Assembly: GCA_045589215.1 (NCBI GenBank)
Contig: JAZNOQ010000035.1
Coordinates: 1 to 21,598 of the forward strand
Origin: JAZNOQ01 sp045589215
Lineage (GTDB): Bacteria; Bacillota; Clostridia; Oscillospirales; CAG-272
Length of the DNA: 21,598 bases
Direction: 5' to 3'
Below are positions 8,657-15,237 of this stretch, piece by piece. The position numbers and the translations under genes are program-made. Below the pieces are notes generated by a model. That model searched no databases. It worked only from the letters and a program-made list of their open reading frames with translations, and was not told the DNA's origin. Positions within the stretch are counted from its first letter, which is position 1. Each line of letters opens with the position of its first letter.

Positions 8657-9613
8657 TTATTTGCTTTCGGACAAAAGCCGACGCCTTGCGAGAAGTGCGA
8701 TCCCTGCGGCGTTGTCTGCGGAAAACTGCGGTTCGGAAAAATGCGCTTCGAAGCGATTTCCGAGCTTTTCCTGTAAAATTCGATTACTCATTACGCCGCC
8801 TGCGTAAAGAAGCGGAAGATTCGCGTAACGCGTGAGAAGCTCTTCCGTAAGTGCAGAGAGCGTTTCTCCCACCGTTTCGAGAACGTAAGCCGAAACAAGC
8901 GGCTTGTCATTTGTTTCGCTATAAAGCTTGACCGAAAGATTTTCAGCCCCCGAGAGGTTGCAGACGCAGTCCTTTACGTGAATGCGGGGGCGCGGAATTT
9001 TCTTTGTGTTCTCGCGTGCGAGCCGTTCCAATTCAACGCCGCACGGAAATTTGAGCCCCATATGAACGCCGACGCGGTCAATGAGCTGTCCTGCATTGAT
9101 ATCGGCGGTCTCTCCGACGAGGGTAATCTTAAAATCATAACCCTCGGGCTCGACGTACAGCACCTCTGTTGTTCCGCCCGACACGTGGAATGCCCCGAAG
9201 GGTGCAGTCAAAAGCACGTGTGAATATCCTGAAGAATACGCAGCCGCCATAACGTGCCCATTTTGATGAGAAAAGGTATAGTACGGAACGTGAAGCGCAG
9301 CAGCGATCGCAGAAGCTGCCGACTCTCCTGCGAGAAAGCAGGGCATATAGGAATTTTCCGCATCTCTCGGGCGAACTGAAACGCCGATGGCGATCGGATC
9401 ATAACCGATGAGGAGCTGTTCTGCTTCCTTCATGAGGGACGGAAGATTTCTTACGTGCGAAAAAACCGCATCGCTCTGCCTGAGACCGCGCTCCCCTTCC
9501 TTTACAGGAAGCGGGGACTTCAGATTTGCGAGGATCTTTCCGTCCGCCGAAGCGATCGCTACCGAGGTCGTATAGTTGCTGGTATCAATTCCGATGTAGC
9601 ACGGAAGAGACAT
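8657..9613 (-). CDS. TsaD/Kae1-like ASKHA-fold protein (peptidase M22 paralog)
   Basis: Member of the Kae1/TsaD/M22 family; true TsaD transfers threonylcarbamoyl to A37 of tRNA (t6A). This copy has 318 residues against about 335-345 for TsaD. It opens with YIGIDTSNYTTSVAI (6-20), the ASKHA phosphate-1 strand. The metal-binding HxxxH is present as HQNGH (116-120). HVSGGTTE (143-150), the AGQLIDRVGVHMGL block (174-187), LYAGGVMSNR and FSADNAAGIA near the C-terminus follow the TsaD order, but the surrounding sequence is diverged. I therefore read it as the paralog that some Clostridia carry between nusB and xseA, with a standard tsaD expected elsewhere. The start at 9613 has GAGGAG upstream and lies one base after the nusB stop; the longer frame from 9646 overlaps nusB and lacks support. 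Confidence 0.85.
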   Translation of the reverse strand: MSLPCYIGIDTSNYTTSVAIASADGKILANLKSPLPVKEGERGLRQSDAVFSHVRNLPSLMKEAEQLLIGYDPIAIGVSVRPRDAENSYMPCFLAGESAASAIAAALHVPYYTFSHQNGHVMAAAYSSGYSHVLLTAPFGAFHVSGGTTEVLYVEPEGYDFKITLVGETADINAGQLIDRVGVHMGLKFPCGVELERLARENTKKIPRPRIHVKDCVCNLSGAENLSVKLYSETNDKPLVSAYVLETVGETLSALTEELLTRYANLPLLYAGGVMSNRILQEKLGNRFEAHFSEPQFSADNAAGIALLARRRLLSESK

Positions 9614-9614
9614 A

Positions 9615-10061
9615 TCAGTTCTGCTCCTCGTTTTCTTCAGCTTCACAGGCCGAATCGGTTGTCGAAAACGAATTCTTCACAGCGTTCAGAATGCCGTTGA
9701 TAAATCCACGCGCCTTTTCGCTGTCGAATTTTTTCGAAAGCTCGATCGCTTCGTTGATCGAAACACGTACGGGAACGCGATCGCGCATATACAGCATTTC
9801 ATAAACGGCGAGGCGCAGAACGGTGCGGGAAACGCGCGACATACGGTTGATCGTCCAACCCTTTGCGTGCTTCTCGATCGTTGCGTCGATCTCTCCGAGC
9901 TTGTCCAGCGTGCCGAAATAGACCTCACGGATATAAGGATCCTCGTGGATCTCTCGATTTTCGGTTGAGGTTTTATAGATATTATCGATGGCTTCGTCTA
10001 CGCGAAATTCGGTTTCGAACAGCAGTCCGAATACTGCTTCGCGAGCTTCTCTTCTTGTCAT
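9615..10061 (-). CDS. nusB: Transcription antitermination factor NusB
   Basis: All-helical factor that binds boxA RNA together with NusE (S10) and supports antitermination of rRNA operons. It has 148 residues. The N-terminus MTRREAREAVFGLLFETEF is diagnostic (normally xRRxARExAxQxLYxxE). The C-terminal helices include SRTVLRLAVYEMLY and VRVSINEAIELSKKF, followed by a Glu-rich tail. GGAG lies 7 nt before the ATG. It is the first gene of the long minus-strand run, behind a consensus promoter and a foldable leader. The stop codon is separated by a single base from the start of the next gene. Confidence 0.96.
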   Translation of the reverse strand: MTRREAREAVFGLLFETEFRVDEAIDNIYKTSTENREIHEDPYIREVYFGTLDKLGEIDATIEKHAKGWTINRMSRVSRTVLRLAVYEMLYMRDRVPVRVSINEAIELSKKFDSEKARGFINGILNAVKNSFSTTDSACEAEENEEQN

Positions 10062-10161
10062 AGAGCGTCTCCAATCTGTCTTTTGCCGTATTGCGACAGT
10101 TTAATTGATGCAGTGCTTGAGGGACAGTAATTACCACTGTTACTTTGCGCACAATACATCA
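10062..10161 (-). promoter_or_regulatory. Structured 5' leader of the nusB operon
   Basis: About 100 nt lie between the predicted transcription start and the nusB ATG. Three pairings can be drawn by eye. An outer helix joins GATGCAGTGC (plus-strand 10107-10116) with 10149-10160, with a two-base bulge. An inner hairpin joins ACAGT (10124-10128) with ACTGT (10136-10140). A proximal hairpin joins CTGTC (10076-10080) with GACAG (10095-10099) just upstream of the ribosome site. GACAGT occurs twice (10095-10100 and 10123-10128), so alternative pairings exist. No known riboswitch or T-box signature is seen; a regulatory role is inference. Confidence 0.4.
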
Positions 10162-10167
10162 CCCTAT

Positions 10168-10196
10168 ATTATAGAACAAAACGCGAAAAAAGTCAA
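10168..10196 (-). promoter_or_regulatory. Sigma-A type promoter of the nusB-argS operon
   Basis: On the minus strand TTGACT (10196-10191) is followed by a 17-bp spacer and TATAAT (10173-10168). This is close to perfect consensus and lies about 107 nt upstream of nusB. It is the only strong promoter I find for the twelve-gene run. Confidence 0.85.
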
Positions 10197-10388
10197 CACC
10201 AAAATGAATATTCCATTGAATAATTGTACGATTTTCTCTGAAATATTCAAAAAATGTGACCTCTCATCTTTGCAAGCGTGATAGCTTTCGAATTACAAGT
10301 ATTATATTTCTCCGATGCATCTTATAAGTATCTTTAGGAGTCAAAAAAACAAAAAACATGAAAACAACGGAAAATTTACAAAATGCTC
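10197..10388. other. AT-rich divergent spacer, no gene called
   Basis: About 190 bp lie between the nusB promoter and the promoter of the 146-residue membrane protein. The stretch is strongly AT-rich and has no convincing gene. It contains an inverted repeat, TGAATATT (10205-10212) with AATATTCA (10242-10249), a further TGAAT half-site at 10217-10221, and the near-palindrome TGAAATATTCA (10239-10249). A 30-codon open frame starts at 10358 and is discussed under findings. Confidence 0.6.
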
Positions 10389-10417
10389 TTGTAAAATTCT
10401 TTGAGATGTTGTATAGT
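10389..10417 (+). promoter_or_regulatory. Sigma-A type promoter of the small membrane protein gene
   Basis: TTGTAA (10389-10394), a 17-bp spacer and TATAGT (10412-10417), with the start codon of the next gene 36 bp downstream of the -10 box. GAAGGAG lies 5 nt before that ATG. Confidence 0.7.
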
Positions 10418-10452
10418 AGTATGGTAAATACTTTGGATTTGAAGGAGTAGTT

Positions 10453-10893
10453 ATGTCAAAATCCCATTCCGCACTTCGCTCGGTCCTACTCGGGGCTGCG
10501 TGCATCTATACCGCGGTCGCCCTGTTTCTTTGCTTTGTTCTGACGGGGCTTACGGATGGCGCGTCCGGTGTTGTCGCACCGCTGAATTTTCTTCTCATAT
10601 TTCCCTTTTCACTTTGCTTCTCGCTCGCGAATTACTTGCATCGGAGTACAAAAATGGGCGGATTTGTAAAGTTTATCTTGCATTTCCTTTTGACGGCAGG
10701 CGGCTTTTTCTGTTTCCTTTATCTCCCCGCTTTTTGGAAAAGCAGCAGCTCAAACTCGATCCTTGTTTTCGTGGCAGTTTTGGTTTTATATTTGATTCTT
10801 TACGGCGCGGTTCTTCTCTTTAGAAAAAGGTGGAAGCGCGAATTCCGTGAAAAAGAAGAATATACACCACAGTTTACGACAAAAAAGCAATGA
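10453..10893 (+). CDS. Small four-helix membrane protein, function unknown
   Basis: 146 residues that I do not recognise as a named family. The hydropathy read by eye gives four membrane segments at about 10-31, 40-60, 71-93 and 101-124. A short basic segment (LHRSTKMGG, 62-70) lies between helices 2 and 3, and the C-terminal tail is very basic to mixed (RKRWKREFREKEE, 124-136). The layout resembles DUF3021-like four-helix proteins, but no motif decides this. It has its own promoter and a good ribosome site (GAAGGAG). No clear terminator separates it from asnA, which also has a strong promoter of its own, so some co-transcription with asnA is possible. No catalytic residue pattern is evident. 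Confidence 0.75.
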   Translation: MSKSHSALRSVLLGAACIYTAVALFLCFVLTGLTDGASGVVAPLNFLLIFPFSLCFSLANYLHRSTKMGGFVKFILHFLLTAGGFFCFLYLPAFWKSSSSNSILVFVAVLVLYLILYGAVLLFRKRWKREFREKEEYTPQFTTKKQ

Positions 10894-10927
10894 AACGGCG
10901 GAAATCGTATTTTCTTGTGAAAACGTA

Positions 10928-10956
10928 TTGCTTTTTCTGTTTGTTTTTGCTATAAT
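10928..10956 (+). promoter_or_regulatory. Sigma-A type promoter of asnA (extended -10)
   Basis: TTGCTT (10928-10933), a 17-bp spacer and TATAAT (10951-10956), preceded by TGC, which gives an extended -10. Transcription would start near 10963, about 35 nt before the asnA ATG. This also rules out the in-frame ATG at 10962 as the asnA start. Confidence 0.85.
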
Positions 10957-10997
10957 TACTCTTGTATGATTTTTACGTTTCGAAGAAAGGAACACAT

Positions 10998-12005
10998 ATG
11001 AACCGCGTATATATTCCGAACGGTTACCGTCCCGCGCTTGACGAATACGATACCCAGCGTGCGATCGCTTACATCAAGAATACCTTTCAGACCGAGTTTT
11101 CCTCTGCGTTGAATCTGAAGCGCGTTTCCGCGCCCCTTTTCGTGACCGAGGCTTCGGGTCTGAATGACAATCTGAACGGTTATGAGCGCCCCGTTTCCTT
11201 CGACGTTCCTGCGATCGGAGTGGATGCACAGGTCGTCCATTCGCTCGCAAAATGGAAGCGCCTCGCCTTGAAGCGTTATAATTTCAAGGTCGGCGGCGGT
11301 CTTTATACCGATATGAACGCGATCCGTCGCGACGAAGAGCTTGACAATATCCATTCGATCTACGTTGACCAGTGGGATTGGGAGAAGATCATTACGCGCG
11401 AAAACCGCAATCTCGATTATCTGAAGCTCATTGTTCGTGCAATTGTCCGTGCGATCTGTGAAACCAACGATCAGCTTCAGGTGCGTTTCCCGCAGCTTCA
11501 TACCGAGCTTGATCCGAACGTTACCTTCGTTACGACACAGGAGCTTGAGGATCTCTATCCCGACCTTACGGGCTCACAGAGAGAGACCGAATTCCTCCGC
11601 ACGCACAAGACCGCATTCATCATGCAGATCGGCGGTAAGCTTCGCTCGGGCAAGCCGCACGACGGCAGAGCGCCCGACTATGACGATTGGCAGCTCAACG
11701 GCGACCTGCTTTTCTGGAATGAGGTTCTCGGCAGAGCGTTTGAGATCTCCTCAATGGGCATTCGCGTTGACGCGGAGTCGCTTGACCGTCAGCTTCGCAT
11801 TGCGGGCTGTGATGCACGGCGCGAGCTTCCCTTCCATAAGATGCTCCTCTCTGATGAGCTTCCCCTTACGATCGGCGGCGGTATCGGTCAGTCCCGTCTC
11901 TGCATGCTGATGATGGGATGCGCTCATATCGGCGAGGTACAGTCGAGCATTTGGGATGCGGAGACCGTTTCGGCTTGCGAAAAGGCGGGCGTGAGACTTC
12001 TGTAA
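10998..12005 (+). CDS. asnA: Aspartate-ammonia ligase (asparagine synthetase A)
   Basis: Makes asparagine from aspartate, ammonia and ATP; unlike AsnB it uses free ammonium and not glutamine. It resembles class II aspartyl/asparaginyl-tRNA synthetases in fold. It has 335 residues, against 330 in Escherichia coli. Clear family segments are VVHSLAKWKR (79-88), GGLYTDMNAIR (100-110), IYVDQWDWE (121-129), APDYDDW, FEISSMGIRVDA and the nucleotide-site GGGIGQSRLCML. The start at 10998 is preceded by AAAGGAA. A longer frame from 10962 begins at the predicted transcription start and is rejected. The gene converges on asnS and shares a terminator with it. Confidence 0.97.
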   Translation: MNRVYIPNGYRPALDEYDTQRAIAYIKNTFQTEFSSALNLKRVSAPLFVTEASGLNDNLNGYERPVSFDVPAIGVDAQVVHSLAKWKRLALKRYNFKVGGGLYTDMNAIRRDEELDNIHSIYVDQWDWEKIITRENRNLDYLKLIVRAIVRAICETNDQLQVRFPQLHTELDPNVTFVTTQELEDLYPDLTGSQRETEFLRTHKTAFIMQIGGKLRSGKPHDGRAPDYDDWQLNGDLLFWNEVLGRAFEISSMGIRVDAESLDRQLRIAGCDARRELPFHKMLLSDELPLTIGGGIGQSRLCMLMMGCAHIGEVQSSIWDAETVSACEKAGVRLL

Positions 12006-12013
12006 AATCAATT

Positions 12014-12069
12014 AAAAAACGAAGATCCCCGTAGGGCGGTAGCCTTAGGGGGATCACTTTTTCGTTTTT
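12014..12069. terminator. Bidirectional terminator between asnA and asnS
   Basis: GATCCCC (12024-12030) pairs with GGGGATC (12049-12055), and a nested AGGGC/GCCTT pairing closes a GGTA loop. The flanks AAAAAACGAA and TTCGTTTTT give a T-rich run on either strand after the stem, so it can stop asnA (plus) and asnS (minus). Confidence 0.85.
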
Positions 12070-12074
12070 GAATA

Positions 12075-13469
12075 TTAATATTCCGCGTTTCCGACCGTTC
12101 TCGGATAAGGAAGAACGTCGCGGATGTTCGAGACACCGGTGAGGTACATAATGATACGCTCGAAGCCGAGACCGAAGCCTGCGTGCTTGGTGCCGCCGAA
12201 TCTGCGGAGGTTGAGATACCACCAATAGTCCTCTTCCTTGAGACCGCATTCTGCCATTCTTGCAAGGAGAACGTCGAGACGTTCCTCTCTCTGGCTTCCG
12301 CCGATGATCTCACCGACTCCGGGAACGAGAAGGTCCATAGCGGCAACCGTCTTGTTGTCATCATTCAGACGCATATAGAACGCCTTGATCTCCTTCGGAT
12401 AGTCGGTTACGAAGATCGGGCACTTGAAGACCTGCTCGGTGAGATAACGCTCATGCTCGGTCTGGAGGTCGATTCCCCATTCGACGGGATACTTGAAGTC
12501 AGCACCGCTCTTCAGGAGAAGATCGACGGCTTCCGTGTAGGAGACACGCTTGTAGTTGCTTGCCGCAAGCGCCTCGAGGCGGGCGATCAGACCCTTTTCG
12601 ACAAAGCTGTTGAAGAACTGAAGCTCTGCCTGACAGTTTTCGAGAACGTGATGGAGGATCGCCTGGATCATATCCCACGCAAGTTCCATGTTGTCAACAA
12701 GATCGGCAAACGCGATCTCAGGCTCGATCATCCAAAATTCTGCCGCGTGACGTGCGGTGTTAGAGTTTTCTGCTCGGAAGGTCGGACCGAAGGTGTAGAT
12801 CTTGCCGTATGCCATTGCATAGGTCTCACCCTCAAGCTGTCCCGAAACCGTGAGGTTTGTGGACTTGCCGAAGAAATCCTGCGAGTTGTCGATCGTACCG
12901 TCCTCGTTCTTCGGAAGATTGTCGAGGTCGAGCGTAGTAACACGGAACATCTCTCCTGCACCCTCGGCGTCCGAGCCCGTAATGATCGGGGTGTGAACGT
13001 AGACAAAGCCGCGTGAATGGAAGAAGTTGTGGATCGCATAAGCGACCTCGCTTCTTACGCGGAAAACTGCCGAGAAGAGATTAGTTCTCGGGCGCAGATA
13101 TGCCTGCTCACGGAGAAATTCAACCGAGTGACGCTTCGGCTGAAGCGGATATTCGGGGGTAGAGGTTCCTTCTACTTCAACGGATACTGCTTTGATTTCG
13201 AAGGGCTGCTTCATCGTGGGGGTCAGCTCGACAACACCCGTAACGATCAGAGCCGCACCGATGTTCTGCTTTGCGATCTCGTCATAGTTCGAGATCTTCT
13301 CCCGTTCAAACACGACCTGTGCGCTCTTAAAATAGCTTCCATCATTCAAGTCGATGAAGCCGAACGCCTTACTGTCGCGAAGGTTACGCACCCAACCGCC
13401 GAGCGTGACGGTCTTACCCGCATATTCTGCGGTGTTTTCATACAGATCCTTGATAAACTGTCGTTTCAT
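12075..13469 (-). CDS. asnS: Asparaginyl-tRNA synthetase
   Basis: Class IIb synthetase charging tRNA-Asn. It has 464 residues, normal length. The N-terminal OB-fold anticodon domain (about 18-105) includes VTLGGWVRNLRDSKAFGFI (21-39). Motif 2 is FGPTFRAENSNTARHAAEFW (227-246), where the ARHAAEFW variant favours AsnRS over AspRS. Motif 3 is the C-terminal GFGLGFERIIMYLTG with the NIRDVLPYPRT end. A consensus promoter lies upstream and AGGAA precedes the ATG. The leader of about 70 nt is too short for a T-box. A direct AsnRS plus AsnA suggests the cell charges tRNA-Asn without needing the transamidation route, although GatCAB could still exist elsewhere. Confidence 0.97.
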   Translation of the reverse strand: MKRQFIKDLYENTAEYAGKTVTLGGWVRNLRDSKAFGFIDLNDGSYFKSAQVVFEREKISNYDEIAKQNIGAALIVTGVVELTPTMKQPFEIKAVSVEVEGTSTPEYPLQPKRHSVEFLREQAYLRPRTNLFSAVFRVRSEVAYAIHNFFHSRGFVYVHTPIITGSDAEGAGEMFRVTTLDLDNLPKNEDGTIDNSQDFFGKSTNLTVSGQLEGETYAMAYGKIYTFGPTFRAENSNTARHAAEFWMIEPEIAFADLVDNMELAWDMIQAILHHVLENCQAELQFFNSFVEKGLIARLEALAASNYKRVSYTEAVDLLLKSGADFKYPVEWGIDLQTEHERYLTEQVFKCPIFVTDYPKEIKAFYMRLNDDNKTVAAMDLLVPGVGEIIGGSQREERLDVLLARMAECGLKEEDYWWYLNLRRFGGTKHAGFGLGFERIIMYLTGVSNIRDVLPYPRTVGNAEY

Positions 13470-13487
13470 TTGGTTCCTGACTTTCCG

Positions 13488-13512
13488 GGACGGATACGCT
13501 TTGTATTCGTCC
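13488..13512 (-). promoter_or_regulatory. Hairpin in the asnS leader
   Basis: The leader RNA contains GGACGAATAC and GTATCCGTCC separated by five bases, a 10-bp stem with one A-C mismatch. It lies 18 nt upstream of the ATG. No T-run follows, so it is not a terminator; a role in mRNA stability or translation is possible but unproven. Confidence 0.45.
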
Positions 13513-13544
13513 GCAAAGAATAAATTATTTCATACATACGTTAT

Positions 13545-13573
13545 AGTATAGCACAATCCGAACGCTTTGTCAA
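13545..13573 (-). promoter_or_regulatory. Sigma-A type promoter of asnS, overlapping the lnt stop codon
   Basis: Minus-strand TTGACA (13573-13568), a 17-bp spacer and TATACT (13550-13545), with TGC before the -10 box. The TGA of TTGACA is the stop codon of lnt (13572-13570). This is one of the strongest promoters in the window. Confidence 0.88.
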
Positions 13574-15237
13574 CCGTTTTTCCTTTTATTTACCGCTTCT
13601 CGCGTGTAGAAATACAGCGAGGATGCGCACAAGAGTGAAAGGACTATTGCGAGGATCCATACGAAAAGATTGCCGATCACGGAATAAGGTGTACGGTCGG
13701 TCCTGAGGTGTACATCGGAAACAACGTACCCCTCGGTCAAAGGCTCGAGCTCTTCGAGAACCACCCCCGTCGGAGAGATCGCCGATGTAATGCCCGAATT
13801 CCCCGATCTTATCACGTATCGACCGACCTCGATCGCGCGTAGTCTTGCTTGGTTGTGGTGCATATAGATCGCGGCGGAGGCGAGAAACCACGCATCGTTA
13901 CTTGAAAGACAGAAAAACTCTGCACCGTTTCTCACAGCGTCAAGTGCAACCGTTTCATAGATCGAGTCAAAGCAGATCATGCCTCCGAGCGTTCCGTACT
14001 CGGTTACGATATTTTTTCCCGCCTCTCCGCTTGTAAGGTCGTCGTCAAGCATTCCGACGTCGGCGAGCGGTGGGAAAAGCGTCATAATGATCCCTTTGAG
14101 CGGAACAAATTCTCCGAACGGCACGAGATGTTGTTTGTCGTACACCGTTTCATTCACCGTTCCGTCGGGTGAGATCGCGAACAGCGAATTGTATTCGAGC
14201 CGTTCCGTGTACGGCTTTTTTTCAGAACGGAAGGCGCCAACGAGAAGAATGACGTCCGCTTCTGCCGCGATCGCTTTGACGTCCTTCATAATGGACTTTG
14301 AAGTGGTGAGATCGTATGGAAGGGCAGTTTCCGACCACAGGACAATCTTGGCGCCCTCTTTGGAGGCGAGAAGCGTATATTTACGGTAGACCTCCAAACT
14401 GCTTTTCAGAGAGCCGGGCTCCCATTTGTTTGAAATGTTTCCTTGAATTGCGGCAACTCTGACCGTCTCTCTCGTATCCTTGTCGGTAAGGAAAAGCACC
14501 GATCCGAGAAGAAGGTTCGAAAGAAGGATCAGAGCGGCTGTAACAGCCGCGGTCTTTCGGAGAGACCTGTAGAGAAGCGCGTATGCAAGGCAAAGATTTA
14601 CTGCGAGGAGAAGGAAGGATACAAAATAGCTTCCAAGCAACCGCGCAGGCTGTACCATAACGAGCGAATCGATCTGACCGAGTGCGAGTCGCCCCCACGG
14701 AACGCCCCACCATCCGAAGGTCTGAAGCCATTCAAAGACCGTCCAGCAGCCCGCGAATAAAAATGGGCGGAGAAATCGGTATTTAGAAAGAAAACTGTTT
14801 CTTGACGTAACACCGTAAATGAGAAAGGCAAGTCCGCTGATCAGCGCCTGCAGGAGTGAAAGTCCGAATACGCCCGCAAGAACCACAAATAGCGCCGCGC
14901 CCTTCGAAAGCCCCGTAAAGGATAACGGATACATCGAAACGAACCAATGCAGAACAACAGCGTAGTATCCCCAGAAAAAGACAAGTCCGTAGCCGTAATA
15001 GGTGCGTAGCCGTAAACGGGTATTCTCCGCGAGGCGAAGCACGACAAGACCGACGGGGATCAGGGTGAACCACTGCAGAAGCCACAGCTCGGTAAAAATA
15101 AGCGTGAGAGCGGTCAAGATGCCGCCCGTAAGAAGGAAAAGGAAGCGAAAGAGTCGCTTATCGAGAAAAGAAAAGCGTGCAGACGAGGTGTTTGTTTCGG
15201 TCATTTTGCACGTTTCCCTCTCGGGATTATCATTCAT
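13570..15237 (-). CDS. lnt: Apolipoprotein N-acyltransferase
   Basis: Membrane enzyme that adds the third acyl chain to the N-terminal cysteine of lipoproteins. It has 555 residues, against 512 in Escherichia coli. About six to seven hydrophobic segments fill residues 28-250, including the CWTVFEWLQTFGWWGVPWG block (164-182). The nitrilase-like domain (about 258-515) has the catalytic triad Glu303 (LWSETALPYD), Lys368 (DKQHLVPFGE) and Cys422 (GGMICFDSIYE). A final helix lies near 522-545. The start at 15237 has AAAGGAGG upstream inside the end of rluA, and the genes overlap by 8 nt. A start at residue 12 is possible but has a weaker site. Many monoderm Firmicutes lack Lnt, so its presence is notable. 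Confidence 0.94.
   Translation of the reverse strand: MNDNPERETCKMTETNTSSARFSFLDKRLFRFLFLLTGGILTALTLIFTELWLLQWFTLIPVGLVVLRLAENTRLRLRTYYGYGLVFFWGYYAVVLHWFVSMYPLSFTGLSKGAALFVVLAGVFGLSLLQALISGLAFLIYGVTSRNSFLSKYRFLRPFLFAGCWTVFEWLQTFGWWGVPWGRLALGQIDSLVMVQPARLLGSYFVSFLLLAVNLCLAYALLYRSLRKTAAVTAALILLSNLLLGSVLFLTDKDTRETVRVAAIQGNISNKWEPGSLKSSLEVYRKYTLLASKEGAKIVLWSETALPYDLTTSKSIMKDVKAIAAEADVILLVGAFRSEKKPYTERLEYNSLFAISPDGTVNETVYDKQHLVPFGEFVPLKGIIMTLFPPLADVGMLDDDLTSGEAGKNIVTEYGTLGGMICFDSIYETVALDAVRNGAEFFCLSSNDAWFLASAAIYMHHNQARLRAIEVGRYVIRSGNSGITSAISPTGVVLEELEPLTEGYVVSDVHLRTDRTPYSVIGNLFVWILAIVLSLLCASSLYFYTREAVNKRKNG

Noticed and set aside
10907..10936. Terminator between the membrane protein gene and asnA
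   Set aside because: The only pairing is TTTTC/GAAAA with mismatches beyond it; too weak to call.
10962..10997. Upstream start for asnA
   Set aside because: The ATG coincides with the predicted transcription start and lacks a ribosome site; the start at 10998 has AAAGGAA.
10956..11501. 181-codon minus-strand open frame
   Set aside because: It is antisense to asnA, which matches the AsnA family along its whole length.
12183..13016. 277-codon plus-strand open frame
   Set aside because: It is antisense to asnS, which has full class II motifs; the frame is a codon-bias shadow.
13470..13544. T-box riboswitch before asnS
   Set aside because: The leader is only about 70 nt, has no specifier loop, and has no terminator with a T-run; GGAACC near the start codon is not enough.
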